Notes under the pieces: model-generated
Told to the model about the DNA's origin: nothing
The model's input: only the letters and a program-made list of their open reading frames with translations
The model's database searches: none
Assembly: GCF_000090795.2 (NCBI RefSeq)
Contig: NW_003546417.1
Location: 52,973 to 116,972, forward strand
From: Amphimedon queenslandica
Lineage: Eukaryota; Porifera; Demospongiae; Haplosclerida; Niphatidae
Direction of reading: 5' to 3'
Length of the DNA stretch: 64,000 nt
Program-made: the position numbers and the translations under genes
In this document: in pieces, positions 40,941 to 52,558 of the stretch
How positions within the stretch are numbered: position 1 is the first letter of the stretch
Layout: each line of letters starts with the position of its first letter

Positions 40941-43488
40941 ATGTCTGCAGATGAGAAAGACTTGCTCTTGCTCTCCACACAGTTTTACTCCGAGCGACGC
41001 TCGCTATGGCGGAGACACTGCCTCCCCTGTGTCCCAAAGAGGTACATACTGGCCGTCCTATCTTTCCTGGGATTTGTAAATGTCTACGCGATGAGAGTCA
41101 ACCTTTCTATGGCAATCATTGTAATGGCGAATGGGACAGACGGCCGCAAGCATTCTCACAGGGTAATTTGCTTATAAACCGATGCTTTTTATCTTTTTAT
41201 GATATCATAGACATACAACTGGACTCCAACGGAGCAAGGTAGACTGTTCCTCCCCTAACTAATGCCTTATTAAAACTTCTTCATTACATCATGCATAATG
41301 ATAATAATATAAATTTCCAGGTTTTCTCTTGTCTGCCTTTTTCGTTGGGTACATAATCACACAGATACCAGGAGGCTGGCTGGCCCAGAGATTCAGTGCA
41401 AAATATGTTTTTGGTGTCGGCATTCTAGCTACAGCAATATTCACACTCCTCACGCCTCTAGCAGCTAGTCTGGGCATATGGGTCCTTGTGGCTGTACGGA
41501 TATTGGAAGGAATATTTGAGGTCATTCATTTGTACTATTATGCATGCACAATCTTAATCCGAACTTGAGAGTTGTTCCAATACATGAGCTATATTGTTTG
41601 ATTACAGGGTGTTACCTTTCCGTCAAATCACACACTCTGGGGGAAGTGGGCTCCGCCTGCCGAAAGATCTCGACTTATAACTTTTGTGTTTGCAGGTACT
41701 AAAAAGAAGGCGCATTTTTAAAACCTTCACTAACTCATTTCTTTCTAGGACAATACGTAGGCAATATCCTCTCGTTCCCTCTTACTGCCCTTCTCTGTAA
41801 ATATGGATTCGCTGGTGGATGGCCCTCAGCCTTCTACTTATGTGGTATGCACATCTCACACTCTGTTGTAGTAAGTTTTATGTTCCTTATATAGGTATTA
41901 TGGGTGTCATCTGGTTCTTTTTCTGGCTGTTTCTAGCATTTGATAGTCCCTCTAGTCATCCGAGGATAACTTCGGCTGAGAGAAGATACATAGAAAATGC
42001 CATTACTGAAATTGATAACAAAAATATTGTAAAAGTAAAGATAGAATTGCTGCCAATTCGATTCCCTTGTAACAATTGCTGTTACTCTCACGTTAATATT
42101 AGATTGTTGTAATTAGTTTTGTTATGTTTTCACACGTATTGTATCGTCCTTTTTTATATTCAGGTTCCTACTCCATGGTTTGACATATTGACATCGCCAG
42201 CAGTATGGGGTACTATTGTAGTCCAATTCAGTAGTAACTATGGGTTTTATGTTCTCTTGACAACAATGCCTACATATTTCAAACAGGCAGTTGGATTTGA
42301 CATTAAAAAGGTTCGTATAATACAACTAAATTGAACTAATGTTCATTTCTTTACACTGATAGTTAATTACTGCTTTTTGTTACGTATAATACTTCTCATT
42401 GTCTAGGATTTAGTTATGAATGGAGTGTTCTCAGCTATCCCTTACTTCTTTGACACTATTGTTGTTTTTGTTGCCGGAGCAGCTGCAGATCTTATAAAGG
42501 ATAGGTTTCTTTCTGTCACTAACACACGAAAACTTTTCAGCTGTTCATGTAGGCGTATAGCTATGTATTGCCCCTACTTCTTTTTTTGCTTTATAGTTTA
42601 AAAAAAACAGCATCTAAGGAGAATACACAAATATATATATATATATATAATGTAATGAAAAACAGCTTTCTGTTATATATTATTTACATTTGTGTCTTCT
42701 CTTTAAATGTTGTTGTTACTTATTCTTTCACTTTCATGTTATTTTTCTCCCCCTCAGCTCTCGTACTGCAAGCACTCTTCATTGTACTCTGTGCGTACTT
42801 TGGTACGACGAAACTCTTAGCACTTCTCCTGTTAACACTGACAGTCTCTGTAGGAGGAATGCAGCTAGCAGGCCACTCCGTTGCAATGCTAGAGATGGCA
42901 CCCCGATATGCAGGGATCATTATGGGGCTGTGCAACACTGCAGGGACTCTACCTGGAATCATTGGACCATTAATAACTAAACTAATAGCTCATGCAGTAC
43001 GTTATGACTGGAAATTTGCACCTTTTTAGATACTCGTTTACAGCTTGCATCTTTATGCCTATAGCTTACACAAGCTGTTGAAAACAAAATGGAGCTATTT
43101 TTATATCTGTCAGAGATTTGGCCAATTGTTCAAATTTGTGCGTTGTTGATTTTTATAGCCAAACCTCACAATGTGGTTACAAATGCAGACCTTTATTTAA
43201 TGATTGAATAGCTTAATGCATTGTTGTAGCATGTTTAAGGTCAAGCCTCATTTGTATGGTAATGTAAACTGACCTTTATCTCAAGCTTTATTAATTTCAT
43301 AGAATGATTCTGATACTGAAGTACTCATTGAAGAATGGCGCAATGTTTTCATCATTGCAGCTGAAGTCTTTCTGTTTGGTGCTGCCATTTTTGCTATCCT
43401 TGGCGATGCCAGAAAGCAAAGCTGGTCAAACGGGCCAAGAATAAGAGGAAGGACTCCAGTGTTACTGCATGACTCAACCGCTCAGTAG
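40941..43488 (+). CDS. SLC17-type anion transporter A (sialin-like)
   Basis: Major-facilitator transporter; SLC17 members move sialic acid, glutamate, nucleotides or phosphate across lysosomal, vesicle or plasma membranes. Ten exons, 495 aa: 40941-41162, 41211-41238, 41321-41520, 41608-41695, 41749-41844, 41895-42034, 42164-42310, 42407-42548, 42758-42996, 43303-43488. Motifs: RYILAVLSFLGFVNVYAMRVNLSMA in helix 1 (read 20 at a time it matches sialin), [70 protein letters not shown]. About twelve hydrophobic segments. Substrate cannot be assigned. The eighth exon needs the donor T|GTAGGC at 42549. Convergent with a paralogue of matching exon structure at 43756-46317. Confidence 0.9.
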
Positions 43489-43636
43489 GAAGAATTTTAT
43501 TACATATTCAAGAATATCTTTTATTATTTTTGTTTCACAGCTTAATATTTATTATTTGTTTTCTATTGCATTTTTCTTAAATTATTTCATATTACAGCAA
43601 CATGTCACTGTCATCAAAAGAATTCAGTTATAATAG

Positions 43637-43637
43637 A

Positions 43638-43691
<54 letters not shown>
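43637..43691 (+). repeat. (AAT)n microsatellite
   Basis: About 17 uninterrupted AAT repeats between the two convergent SLC17 genes. Confidence 0.95.
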
Positions 43692-43755
43692 GAGACAGCA
43701 GGTGCCTTAAAAGCATTATTATAAAACTATAAAAATAATAATAGTCATGGCTTAG

Positions 43756-46317
43756 CTATCTTGAACCGCTTCCAAGTAATGAGCCATTCTTTTCCTGGAT
43801 AGTTGTCTTTTGTTCCTGACTAACAATCAGTCCATCCTTTGTCTCTTTCTGAGCTCTTTTCACTCCATCTGCCCACCATTGCTTTGTGCCTTCAGCCAAT
43901 ATCAAGTAGACTGCAGCACCAAAGAGATACACTTCAGCTGCTATGATAAAAACTTCCCTCCATTCGGCTTGATAAATGTGTCTCTCATCAGAACCTTCAG
44001 GTGGCTTTTAATGTAAAATGCAAATAAATGTAAGTATTATAGTAGCAAAAATATGACACAAATGCATGGATATTAGTAACGCGGTAGCGTTACTAAGTAG
44101 GATTCACCCCCAAACATAGCTCTATATAATAGGGTCATTAATTTTTGATGTAAATAAATTATACCACCCTAATTTACTAACTAACCTTCTGTGCAATGTA
44201 TTTAGCAACAGTAGGGGCCACAATGCCAGGGATGGTGGCTGCACAGTTAGTGATCCCCATCAAAACACCAGCAAACCTTGGAGCAATGTCAATATGATTG
44301 ATATTGAATCCTGCGTTTGCCAGACCCACTCCGGTCACAGATATGGTGAGGAATATAACAGAGTCTAGTTTCTTTTTACCAAAATATCCGGTAACTAGAA
44401 GGCCAGCCGCACCAAAGACAAATGCTACACAGACAGAAAGAACAATAGAGTAGGTTTCTCCCAATAGTGAATTGTACCAATAAGTGTTATGCCTTTTCGA
44501 ACGTTTTTTGTTGAGATCCATTTCTTTCTCAGAAAGTCTGCAACTTGCCCAGCAATTATAGTCGATACAACAAACCCGACATATGGGATGCCAGAAAATA
44601 TCCCATTTTCGATAAGATTCTAAAAAATTAATTTTAGTAATAATAATCTTGATACATCATTTTGTCCTCTCTTTACTTGTCCAAATGATAGTCCCAGAGC
44701 ATCATGAAAGTAAGATGGTATGCATGTTAGCATAATGTAGTTGCCCCAATTGACGCTTACATGGGCCACTATTATAGCCCACACTGCCGGAGATGTTAAT
44801 ATCTGCAGCCAAGGAACAGGGACCTATCATTGAACAAAAAGGCTAAAGTAGAGAGACTAATCTTTTCGACTGTTACTTATTATTAATTATATGTTACTTA
44901 TTATTACCTTTTCTAATCCTACATTAGCATTATTAGAGATATTAATCTTTTATATTATTATTTATTATTATTATTTTTGATGCATTGTTTTTATAGGGAC
45001 AATGGTAATAAAGGGAAGAGAGAGAGAAAAGAAGGTATTGATAAATTATTTGGCAGTACCTTTTCTGATCCTACATTAACATCAGCAATCCCGCCCTCAA
45101 TGTATTCTTTTTCCCGCTCTGAAATGCGAGGGTGTTTAGCAGGAGTATCGAAAATAAGCAACAACCAGAAAATATACCAAATAATACCTAAAATACCTAT
45201 GAATAAAAAAAAATTGATTTTCAAAGCCATTTTATTTTATGCTCTACCAAATGTATAAAAGACTGAAGGCCAGCCTCCAGCGAACCCGTACACACAGAGA
45301 ACTGCAGACAGTGGGAAAGAGATGACATTACCAAAAAACGGACCTGTAGGAAACCCAAACAAAAATTTTGCAACAAATCGTCAAAGGATCACAAAATCTA
45401 TTTTCATAGAACATACCTGCATAAGTAATTGTGGTTAGTATGCTCCTTTCAGCAGGAGGTGCCCACTTGCCCCACATTGCATGCATTGCTGGAAACGTTA
45501 CGCCCTAAAATGTTATATAAACATAATGATAGTGAAATATTATTCTTTTGGCCAAGGCTACTACTACAAGTATATTATAAGGTTTCTTTAGGTGGAAAGA
45601 TATTCCTAGGTTCTAAACCTCATCCTACACTATTGTTATATGGTGTATGAGTCATTAGCAAATGCTCTATCTCTTGCTTTCTCTCTCAGTTTTCACCTCA
45701 AAGAATCCTTCTAATACTCTAAGGGCAATGAGCGCTCCAAAGTGTATCCTAGCAGCCAGTGGAGTCAGGAGAGAGAGGGCAGCAGTAATCACTATACCAA
45801 GTCCCAGAACAAGCTTTCCTCCAATCACACCAGCAAGAAACCCGCCTGGTATCTGGGTGATGATGTAGCCATAGAAAAATGCCGAGAGTATCCAACCTGC
45901 ACAATGAAATAGTCATAAAACTTTGGTATATCTTTGAAAAGATAAGAGGAAAGGTTCATAGGACTTAGGCTGACCTTGCTGAGTTGAAGTCCAATTAAAA
46001 TGCTAGATATCAAACACAAAATCCATTAAAATTGATTGCATATTATAATTAGCACAGCTACTTACATCATGATCTGTTTCATTGGACGAATTACCGACCA
46101 TTGCCACTATAGCCATGGAGAGATTTACTCTCAGAGCATACACTATTACAAAACCAAAGAAGCTCATTACGGCGAGGATGTAGCGAGCAGGCAGACAGGG
46201 ACAGCAGTCTTGATGCCATAGCATCTTGGCAGCCTCCCAGTGGCTCAGCTCTTCCTTTTCCGGTGAAGCACTGATGCATCTTTCTTTTAAAAGAGCCTCT
46301 TTCTCACTTTTAGCCAT
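43756..46317 (-). CDS. SLC17-type anion transporter B
   Basis: Ten exons, 525 aa: 46317-46066, 46002-45975, 45896-45697, 45504-45417, 45343-45248, 45196-45060, 44823-44677, 44619-44478, 44424-44186, 44004-43756. Motifs parallel transporter [89 protein letters not shown]. Seven internal exons have exactly the same lengths as in A (28, 200, 88, 96, 147, 142 and 239 nt), so the two arose by inverted duplication or by tandem duplication plus inversion. The N terminus is longer and Glu/Lys-rich; the C-terminal tail is longer and polar. The intron at 44425-44477 is 53 bp and hides a frame change. Divergent from eIF2B delta. Confidence 0.9.
44078..44102. repeat. Short hairpin in SLC17-B intron
   Basis: AGTAACGC and GCGTTACT are perfect 8-bp arms around a 4-bp loop (GGTA). 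Function unknown. Confidence 0.55.
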
Positions 46318-46442
46318 TTAAAAGGTGTGGCTAATTAATTAATTGTGCGGCTCAGCTTAAACAATGGACTCCTTGTGCGCATGCGCAGCCACGTGCTCTC
46401 ACGTGTGCAAAGTGGGCAAGTGCTACCTGCCCACAATTAAAA
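46318..46442. promoter_or_regulatory. Divergent promoter SLC17-B / EIF2B4
   Basis: 125 bp between start codons. Contains GCGCATGCGCA near 46376, a palindromic NRF1-type site often found in bidirectional housekeeping promoters, and CACGTG near 46390 (E-box). Inference from sequence words. Confidence 0.6.
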
Positions 46443-49400
46443 ATGAGCTCCAAAGAGAGCGAGGAGAAGTCCAAAGGCTCAAAGAAGGATCCAAAAACTC
46501 AACCACAGCGTCAGAAAGGAGGCAAGGATGGAGGAGGCAGTGCTGAAGGGTCTGGAGCGTCGGCCAAAGAAGCAAAAGAAGCTAAGAAGAAGTTAAAAGC
46601 TGAGAGAAGAGTGAGCAGTTTATTAATTAAATATACATACATACTCTTTGTTATAATAAATGCAGGCTCAGAAGAAATTAGAAACTGGGAGTGTGGGCAG
46701 TGTTCCTTCAAAAACAAGTCAGACTGGCCCCGTCGGTAAAACCGGTCAAACGGGTTTGACTGGTAAGACAGTAAGTGGAGGTGTTAGTTGTAGCGAGAGT
46801 AAGAAAGACATTGGAGGCAGTTATAATATTGAACAGGTTAAGAGTACGGCTAGAGCTGTTCACTTGTTAAAAGAAAAAGTAAGGGAATTTCCCCAATTGA
46901 ACTGAATTAACTCTTTTTACTCAATCGGTCTTGCTTCTCTCACTCTCTTCCTTTCTCTCTTCCAGAGTATATCACATTCAGAAGATGGCAGACAGGTTCC
47001 ATTGTTCTCTCATCTTCATCAGTACGAGAGGAGAAGTGATTTCACTACATCACTGAGGTACCTATTTATTTTGACCTTTTCTTTATTTTTAATACAGTTT
47101 TTGATCAGGGTTTCCCAAAGGATCTTGAATTGTTCTAAAATCAGACCAAAGGGCCATAGTACATGATGGTCTTTTGTCAAATTTTATCAAAAATGGCAAA
47201 GAGAGAATTCTTTCTTTTTATATTTTTTCTAATACATATGCATGCACTTATGTTGTGTAGAAAGTTTGAGCTGATTCCGATCAAGTTTGGATTTTTTACG
47301 AATTTTTAAAGTTGCTCTAAAATCAGGCAAAAGTCCCTGTACTATAGTATAGGGATTTCAGCCAAATTTTACTAAAAATGGGTAGATGCAAATTCTCCAC
47401 TTTTATAATTTTTCCTGATACATATACATGGCTTATATTACATAGAAAGTTTGAGCTGATTCTGATCAAGTTTGGATTTTTTACGAATTTTTAAAGTTGC
47501 TCTAAAATCAGGCAAAAGTCCCTGTACTATAGTACAGGGATTTCGGCCAAATTTCACTAAAAATAGGTAGATGCAAACTCTCCATTTTAATCATTTTTCC
47601 TGATACATATACATGGTCTTATGTTACATAGAAAGTTTGAGCTGATTCCGATCAAGTTTGAATTTTTTTACAAATTTTAAAATTTGCTTTATATGTATAA
47701 AGCATGCTTTTTAGTTCATTTAGCATTATACTTTCTGGGAAACCCTGCTTCAAATCCAGGCAAGGGGTAATACGTAATAGTGAAATTGATTTCACTTGAT
47801 AAAAAGCCAAAATTAATTTTTAAGTACTACCTTTTTCTTTTCTTTTTTTACTCACACACACACTCAGTCCTAATCTCATTCCGCCTTCAGTAGTAAGACT
47901 AGCTGTGCTATATTCTCAGGGTATCATTTGTGGTTCTAATGCACGCTGTATTGCAATGCTGGGAGCATTCAAAAAGGTTAGAATACCAACCCAGCATCCC
48001 ATAATTACAAAGAGACAATCATAGGTCATAAAAGAGTACACGACGCCACCACAGAAAATACTTTCAAGAGATCTCGAGGTTACACTGAAACCGTACATCA
48101 GGTTAGAATGAGAATCCGAAAGTCAATGTACATATATACTATGCACATGTAGTACATTTATTTATGTATACCGTATAGCGCAAAATTTTTGAGGGCTATA
48201 AATTTTGTGGATTTCACAATTTTTTGGAAGATTTGCAAAAATTACTTCCACGAAATAGATTTTTAGGCAAATTTGCTAAATGTACTGCCCTTGAAAATTT
48301 TGTGTTATACTGTATCACTATATTATGTACTTCTTCTCTAGTTTTCTTATATCAAGTCGTCCTCTGTCAGTCAGTATGGGTAATGCCATAAAATGGCTCA
48401 AACTCAAAATCACTAAAATACAACCAAACACACCAGAGAATGAGGTGCATTAATTAGAATGACATAAGTATTGAATTAATTATTAGTATTTATAAATTTT
48501 AATTATGAGTACCATATGCTGGCTTATTTTCGTGGTAGAAATTTTTTCACGAATCTTGCATTTCTAAGATTTTGTGTAATTAATTTTCGCGAATAGCTTG
48601 CAGACTGCACCATGTGGCAATGGAGATGAAGAGTTTTGCAGTGGAAAATTTTTACGACGAAGCAAAAAATGCAAAAATTTGTGAAATATTTCACTGTGAA
48701 AATAAACCAGTATACAGTGTTATAAATAGGAATTTTTTCACATTATAGGCAAAGCAAGAGTTGTGTAAAGATATTGATGAATATTTACAGCATCGTGTGT
48801 CGCTAGCCGACGAAGTAATCTCCGCCTCTTGTTGTAAGATAATCAAAGACCACGACGTCATTCTTGTCTATGCACAGTGAGTTTAAGGGGCGTGGCACTG
48901 ACACGCCCACTCTCAGTTCTTCTATAGTTGTAAAGTCCCTCATTGATGCTCACAATAAAGGATTGAAGTTCAGAGTCATTGTGGTGGACTCAAGACCTAA
49001 GCTAGAAGGTAAAAGTAAAAACAAACTAAAATTTAAAGACGCAGTGTTCCCAGAGTTTCCTAAAAGCATAAAAAGACATGCTTTGTGACTTGTGAGCTAA
49101 CTAGCCTTGTAATATAGCATATAGCTTGTGGAGCTATTTTGGAAATTCGTATAAAATTCAATTTCAATCAGAATGAGCTCAAACTTTCTATACAATATAA
49201 GAACATGTATATGTATCAGAAAAAATTATAAAAATGAAGAATTCTCTCCTAGTGATTTTTGGCGAAATTTGGCCAAAGTCCCTGTACTATAGTACAGGGT
49301 CTTTGGCCCGATTTTGGAGCAACTTTTAAAATTTGTAAAAAATCCAAATTTGATCAGAACCAACTCAAACTTTCTAGACAACATAAGAACATCTATATGT

Positions 49401-50524
49401 ATCAGAAAAAAATTATAAAAATGAAGAATTCTCTCCTAGTGATTTTTGGCAAAATTTGACCTACAATGTAAGTCCCTGTACTAGGGTGTTTGGCCAGATT
49501 TTTGAGCAACATTGTACTAATGAGAAGCTGAACACTATTCTGTTGGAAACCTGGTGTTACATGTACCTCTTATTCAATGGCTTGTTTTCTTGTTAAATTG
49601 TTATTGGTTTATTGACATGTCATGATAGCAATGATACTGTTGTGTGCTCTTGTTTCCTCCTACAGGACAACAAACTCTTCGTAGGTTAGTAAAGGAAGGG
49701 ATTCCTTGCTCTTACATATTCTTTAATGCTGTATCATACATCATGAAAGAGGTAGAGACACATTGTACATATAAGAATGAAAGAGGAGCAAAGAGAGAGA
49801 GAGAGGGGGGGAATGCCAAAAGAATAATAAGATTGAAACAATAAACTCATCCTTAGTTACTATTACTATTACTGGCAGGTGTCCAAGGTCTTGCTAGGGG
49901 CCCATTCATTACTGGCCAATGGTTATGTTATGTCAAGGATTGGTACTGCCACTATCTCTCTCGTTGCCAAGTCATACAATGTCCCTGTACTCGTTTGCTG
50001 TGAGACGTACAAGTTCTCTGAGAGAGTACAGGCTGATGCCTTTGTCAGTAACGAACTGGGTAAGGTTCTCTTATTAAACTATTGCTTTTCTTGTTAGCTG
50101 CTGTGCTATCTGGAATGATAAATCATGTGCAGAGTCTGTTGATTTTTTTTAGTAGATTTTCTGATACATTCGTTACTTTATTAATACACTTATGCCATGT
50201 AGAAAGTTGGAATTACAAATTTCAACTAAATGTAAGGCTATCTGTGTGTGCACATGGACGTATATCTTGTTCAACCTACTATAAAACATTGTATTGTATG
50301 ATTAATGATTATTTTTAGGTGATCCCAATGATCTTGTTCCTATTAATCGTCGTCAAGGTAACCTTTTGTCCAACTGGAAGGACCTCCCTTCATTGAATCT
50401 TCTCAATCTCACGTACGACGTCACCTCTCCCGATCTGGTTGCCATGGTAATAACGGAGGAGGGGAACCTCCCCTGTACCTCTGTGCCCGTCATTCTCAGA
50501 CTCTCTCAAATGAATATTACTTAG
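46443..50524 (+). CDS. EIF2B4: Translation initiation factor eIF2B subunit delta
   Basis: Regulatory subunit of the decameric eIF2B exchange factor that reloads eIF2 with GTP and senses phosphorylated eIF2alpha. Eleven exons, 484 aa: 46443-46610, 46666-46878, 46966-47057, 47868-47976, 48025-48101, 48342-48444, 48749-48876, 48917-49008, 49666-49751, 49879-50059, 50319-50524. The N terminus is a Lys/Ser/Glu-rich low-complexity tail. The conserved part matches the family: [107 protein letters not shown], and [12 protein letters not shown] near the C terminus. A 40-bp intron (48877-48916) separates DVILVYA from HSSIV. Introns carry a hAT-like element and two foldback elements. Confidence 0.96.
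47106..47747. mobile_element. hAT-like non-autonomous element with tandem satellite units
   Basis: CAGGGTTTCCCA at the left and TGGGAAACCCTG at the right are 12-bp inverted ends of the same family as 20845-21147; subterminal AAGCATGCTTTTTAG is also shared. The interior holds about three units with the CCCTGTACTATAGTACAGGG palindrome. No clear 8-bp target duplication could be matched. In an EIF2B4 intron. Confidence 0.82.
48169..48314. mobile_element. TACCGTATAG-type inverted-repeat element
   Basis: TACCGTATAGCGCAAAATTT pairs with AAATTTTGTGTTATACTGTA at the right end. 146 bp, in an EIF2B4 intron. Confidence 0.72.
48510..48719. mobile_element. TACCGTATAG-type element, more diverged
   Basis: TACCATATGCTGGCTTATTTTC at the left and GAAAATAAACCAGTATACAGTG at the right. 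Interior with TTTTCGCG/TTTTTACG words as in 59600-59803. In an EIF2B4 intron. Confidence 0.65.
49140..49550 (-). repeat. Satellite-unit block in EIF2B4 intron
   Basis: Two to three reverse-oriented units (GCTCAAACTTTCTATACAA, CCCTGTACTATAGTACAGGG), ending near 49535 in GTTGGAAACCTGG, which resembles the CAGGGTTTCC element end. Confidence 0.8.
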
Positions 50525-50790
50525 TAATAACACTTTATCGAATCGCAGAGCAAATAATAATTCTACAATACAAATAATAATTTTGCAACAGAAAACTCTC
50601 ACAGAGAGTTGAGTTAATTTATGAAACATAAAAAATAAGTTTATAATTTATATTTGGAGTTAGCATAATGCATAAATTATTACTGCAGCAGTTATTATTA
50701 GTACTATAGTCATAGAACATAAGAAAATTAGAAAATAAACAGCAATAATTGCCTATAAGATATGTTCTTGTACGTACTACACTTCAATAA

Positions 50791-52128
50791 TTAAACTAAG
50801 CAAAAAACGACATGCCCAAGAGGTCTAAAACCATCCAAAAACTTGACATGTAGCCTGTCATTAAGATCCGAAGGCAGCATGTAAGAATCCTTGTAACGGT
50901 CAATTAGGTAATTCAAACGCTCATGAAAGCTCTCCTTAAGGAACATGAACTCTGTTGGTATTGCCATGTTCACAGACCCTCCAATGAAATCAATGCTCCT
51001 TTGAAGTGTATATGAGATACGCTTAAGAGCATCCTGGTGCTCTTTGAGGTTAGCCATTTTTGTTTCATAAATCTGGCATGTCTGAGCGGTCATTTCTTCT
51101 TTCTGTTGCTCCAGAGTGCCAATAAGTCCGCCGTAATAATCTGAAATTTCATGAAGCACCTTATCTTTTTTGGGGGGTAAGGATGCTATCGTTGTCTCAA
51201 TCTCCTTCATTGCATTTTCAATTTTATTATGTATGTCATTAACTTGATCAATGAGCTCTGTCATAATTGCTATTTCTTTATCCATAACATCCATGGCCAG
51301 CTCAATCTTTGCACACTCGCGATGACCACTAGATACACCAGCACATTCACGGCATATTACTTGCTTATGCTCATAGCAATAACGATCAACAGGATGATCT
51401 AGGTGATTATCGCAAGGCCAGTTGTGTCGAATGAAATTTTTCCATGTTGGAAAATGGTTTTGTCCTTTACTTCTGTCTTCAGGATTTGGGTCTACAATGC
51501 GATGTTCTTTTATTTCGGAATTTTTCAAATGATGTATTAAACAATCAGAGCAGAGTGGAAGGTTGGCACATTTATAATTGTTACAAACAGCAACTGCAAC
51601 TTCTCCATCATTACAGCTCTTGCAGAGGATCTTACCAGCTGGTAATTCATTCTTGAGTTGTACGTCCTTTACCATGTTGTCAAGGAATTTATTTGAAGGT
51701 GGGATGGGATCAATGGCACCACCATCTCCATTAAAACTTATTCCAGTGGGACACTGACAGCCTTGAGGACAGTCAAAGGTGTTGCTCAAAGGCTCAGAGT
51801 ATTCATTAGTTGATCCTTCAGTGGAGGAAGGAGTGAGACTGCATGAGAAATTCTGGTTTGGATCCTCCTCCTCTGTTTGCCCACTTTCCTCCCTTTCTCT
51901 TGCTTCTCTCTCGCGCTCTATCTCATCTTCCTCTCTCTGTTTCCTCGCCTCCTTTTCAAGACATTCTCTGCAGTAGCTGTCCAGACAAGGTAGTGTCCTA
52001 GGATCATCATAGTACTTGCCACAGGAGGGACAGTGCAAGTGATCACGAGCGAAGCTGTCTATGTCGAATCCGCCACTAGGAGCAGGGTCAAGACGGTGTC
52101 CAGTTTCTGAATCTTCTCTTGTGGCCAT
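50791..52128 (-). CDS. TRIM paralogue 1, lacking the filamin domain
   Basis: Single exon, 445 aa from ATG 52128 (MATREDSETG). RING part 1 HCPSCGKYYDDPRTLPCLDS then YCRECL; a Glu/Arg-rich insert; RING part 2 FDCPQGC. Then a B-box 1-like unit (CKSCNDGEVAVAVC...CSDCLIHH), B-box 2 (CDNHLDHPVDRYCYEHKQVI, then CREC), coiled coil, and the cluster-conserved block SIDFIGGSVNMAIPTEFMFL. The frame then ends in FRPLGHVVFCLV and stop, where paralogues continue for about 110 residues into a filamin-type repeat. So this copy is truncated or an alternative short form. Its 3' flank resembles that of paralogue 2. Probably a ubiquitin ligase; partner unknown. Convergent with EIF2B4. Confidence 0.85.
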   Translation of the reverse strand: MATREDSETGHRLDPAPSGGFDIDSFARDHLHCPSCGKYYDDPRTLPCLDSYCRECLEKEARKQREEDEIEREREAREREESGQTEEEDPNQNFSCSLTPSSTEGSTNEYSEPLSNTFDCPQGCQCPTGISFNGDGGAIDPIPPSNKFLDNMVKDVQLKNELPAGKILCKSCNDGEVAVAVCNNYKCANLPLCSDCLIHHLKNSEIKEHRIVDPNPEDRSKGQNHFPTWKNFIRHNWPCDNHLDHPVDRYCYEHKQVICRECAGVSSGHRECAKIELAMDVMDKEIAIMTELIDQVNDIHNKIENAMKEIETTIASLPPKKDKVLHEISDYYGGLIGTLEQQKEEMTAQTCQIYETKMANLKEHQDALKRISYTLQRSIDFIGGSVNMAIPTEFMFLKESFHERLNYLIDRYKDSYMLPSDLNDRLHVKFLDGFRPLGHVVFCLV

Positions 52129-52558
52129 TGTATACTGAAAGTGAAAGATCAAGCAAGCAGCACCTTAGTAATTCAAGCCTGACCACCACGTGATGATAGA
52201 CCATAGACCAATAATAATTATTTATTTAAAAAGTAATTGTAAAAAATAGAATAATAGATTCTACTACTGAGAGCTACTTATCATAAAAGAATACAAAATG
52301 ATAATTTTTGCAACAGAAAAACTCTCACAGAGAGTCGAAAGAAAAATAAAGTTTAGGATACCTGGATCTAATACAAATTAGTTACTAAACAATTAAGCTA
52401 TACCCAGTTAGCATAATCATAAATATTATACACTACATTACGTAGTCTATAACGGTTACGTAGTCTATAATATCTATGGCATAATGCATGCACACAGTTA
52501 TTGTAACAGTTATTATTAGTACTATAGTCAAGACACTTCATGGAAAAAAACTTGCATT
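52129..52558. other. Intergenic between TRIM paralogues 1 and 2
   Basis: About 430 bp. 52300-52550 matches the 3' flank of paralogue 1 (TTTTGCAACAGAAAA, CTCTCACAGAGAGT, GTTATTATTAGTACTATAGTC), showing that flanks were duplicated with the gene. No coding potential. Confidence 0.65.

Noticed and set aside
44425-44477. Apparent frameshift in SLC17-B
   Set aside because: A 53-bp GT-AG intron removes it, at the same position as the 8/9 exon border in SLC17-A.
47916-48098. Minus-strand open frame at 48 kb
   Set aside because: It is opposite two EIF2B4 exons whose sense reading matches conserved family motifs.
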